Origin: Proteobacteria bacterium UBA7420
GTDB lineage: Bacteria; Pseudomonadota; Gammaproteobacteria; Magnimaribacterales; D2472
NCBI GenBank assembly: GCA_002469975.1
Contig: DKMG01000006.1
Span: forward strand, 1 to 5,606
DNA: 5,606 nt
Direction of reading: 5' to 3'
The notes under the pieces are model-generated. The model searched no databases. It was not told the origin of the DNA and was given only the letters and a program-made list of their open reading frames with translations. The translations under genes and the position numbers were made by a program. Positions 5,505 through 5,606 of the stretch are shown here, in pieces (the stretch's first letter is position 1; each line of letters opens with the position of its first letter).

Positions 5505-5606
5505 TTAAAGCTCCTTCACAGTCAGATTTATCTTTTCAATTGTTTGTTCAATAATTTGTGGGTTGTGGGTGGTAGAAATAAATCCAGCCTCATATTTTGA
5601 TGGCGC
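5505..5606 (-). CDS. hemL: Glutamate-1-semialdehyde 2,1-aminomutase, C-terminal end (partial)
   Basis: Reading the minus strand in from the window edge gives an open frame of 33 codons that ends in TAA at 5507-5505. The peptide begins APSKYEAGFIS and continues through TTHNPQIIEQTI to VKEL. This matches the C-terminus of HemL as I recall it (in E. coli roughly APSAFEAGFMS, then a short helix with a D/E-I-x-x-TI pattern). HemL is the PLP-dependent enzyme that turns glutamate-1-semialdehyde into 5-aminolevulinate, the C5 route to heme and other tetrapyrroles in the cytoplasm. The catalytic lysine and the rest of the protein lie outside the window. The stop is two bases from the next start codon, and the next gene's ribosome binding site lies inside this gene's last codons, so the two are very probably co-transcribed and translationally coupled. 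The identification rests on a short segment but the match is distinctive. Confidence 0.82.
   Translation of the reverse strand, partial: APSKYEAGFISTTHNPQIIEQTIEKINLTVKEL
5511..5516 (-). promoter_or_regulatory. Shine-Dalgarno site for the adenosine-kinase-like gene
   Basis: AAGGAG on the minus strand, 8 bases before the ATG at 5502. It is formed by the AAG-GAG (Lys-Glu) codons just before the hemL stop. It is the only strong Shine-Dalgarno sequence in the window; it fixes the downstream start and implies coupling to hemL translation. Confidence 0.85.

Noticed and set aside
5369..5554. Plus-strand open frame of 61 codons at the hemL-kinase junction
   Set aside because: Antisense to the kinase N-terminus and the hemL end, both well supported.

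Overview
The window is an AT-rich, tightly packed stretch in which every supported gene lies on the minus strand, so it reads right to left: the last 33 codons of hemL (5606-5505), a PfkB-family adenosine-kinase-like gene (5502-4498), dksA (4443-3970), pcnB (3939-2659), a deoxynucleoside kinase (2631-1966) and acs (1947-19). The gaps are only 2, 54, 30, 27 and 18 bases. No intrinsic terminator is visible between any two genes, so the whole run could be one transcript; the 54-base gap before dksA is the only one roomy enough for an internal promoter, and the candidate there is weak.

The linkage of dksA with a poly(A) polymerase of the PcnB type (not a CCA-adding enzyme) is characteristic of Gammaproteobacteria, and the DksA, PcnB and Acs proteins all resemble gammaproteobacterial versions as I remember them. 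Low G+C, tiny spacers and scarce Shine-Dalgarno sequences suggest a streamlined lineage, perhaps a marine oligotroph of the SAR86 kind. That placement is inference and cannot be settled from this window.

The gene set is housekeeping: tetrapyrrole synthesis (hemL), purine nucleoside salvage (adenosine-kinase-like gene and deoxynucleoside kinase), stringent-response control of RNA polymerase (dksA), RNA 3'-end polyadenylation and decay (pcnB), and acetate activation to acetyl-CoA (acs). All catalytic motifs I checked are intact and no gene is frameshifted. I see no mobile element, CRISPR array, tRNA, rRNA or phage-like content.

I do not see a new biological system here. The best leads are small. 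pcnB has no ATG or GTG start available between the dksA stop and its conserved core, echoing the inefficient AUU start known in E. coli pcnB, and a five-codon reading frame stops on top of its likely TTG start. gluQ and folK are missing from their usual places beside pcnB. acs sits at the end of a dksA-pcnB-kinase run. DksA carries a Lys/Ala-rich N-terminal tail with a duplicated 15-base unit and two A8 tracts.
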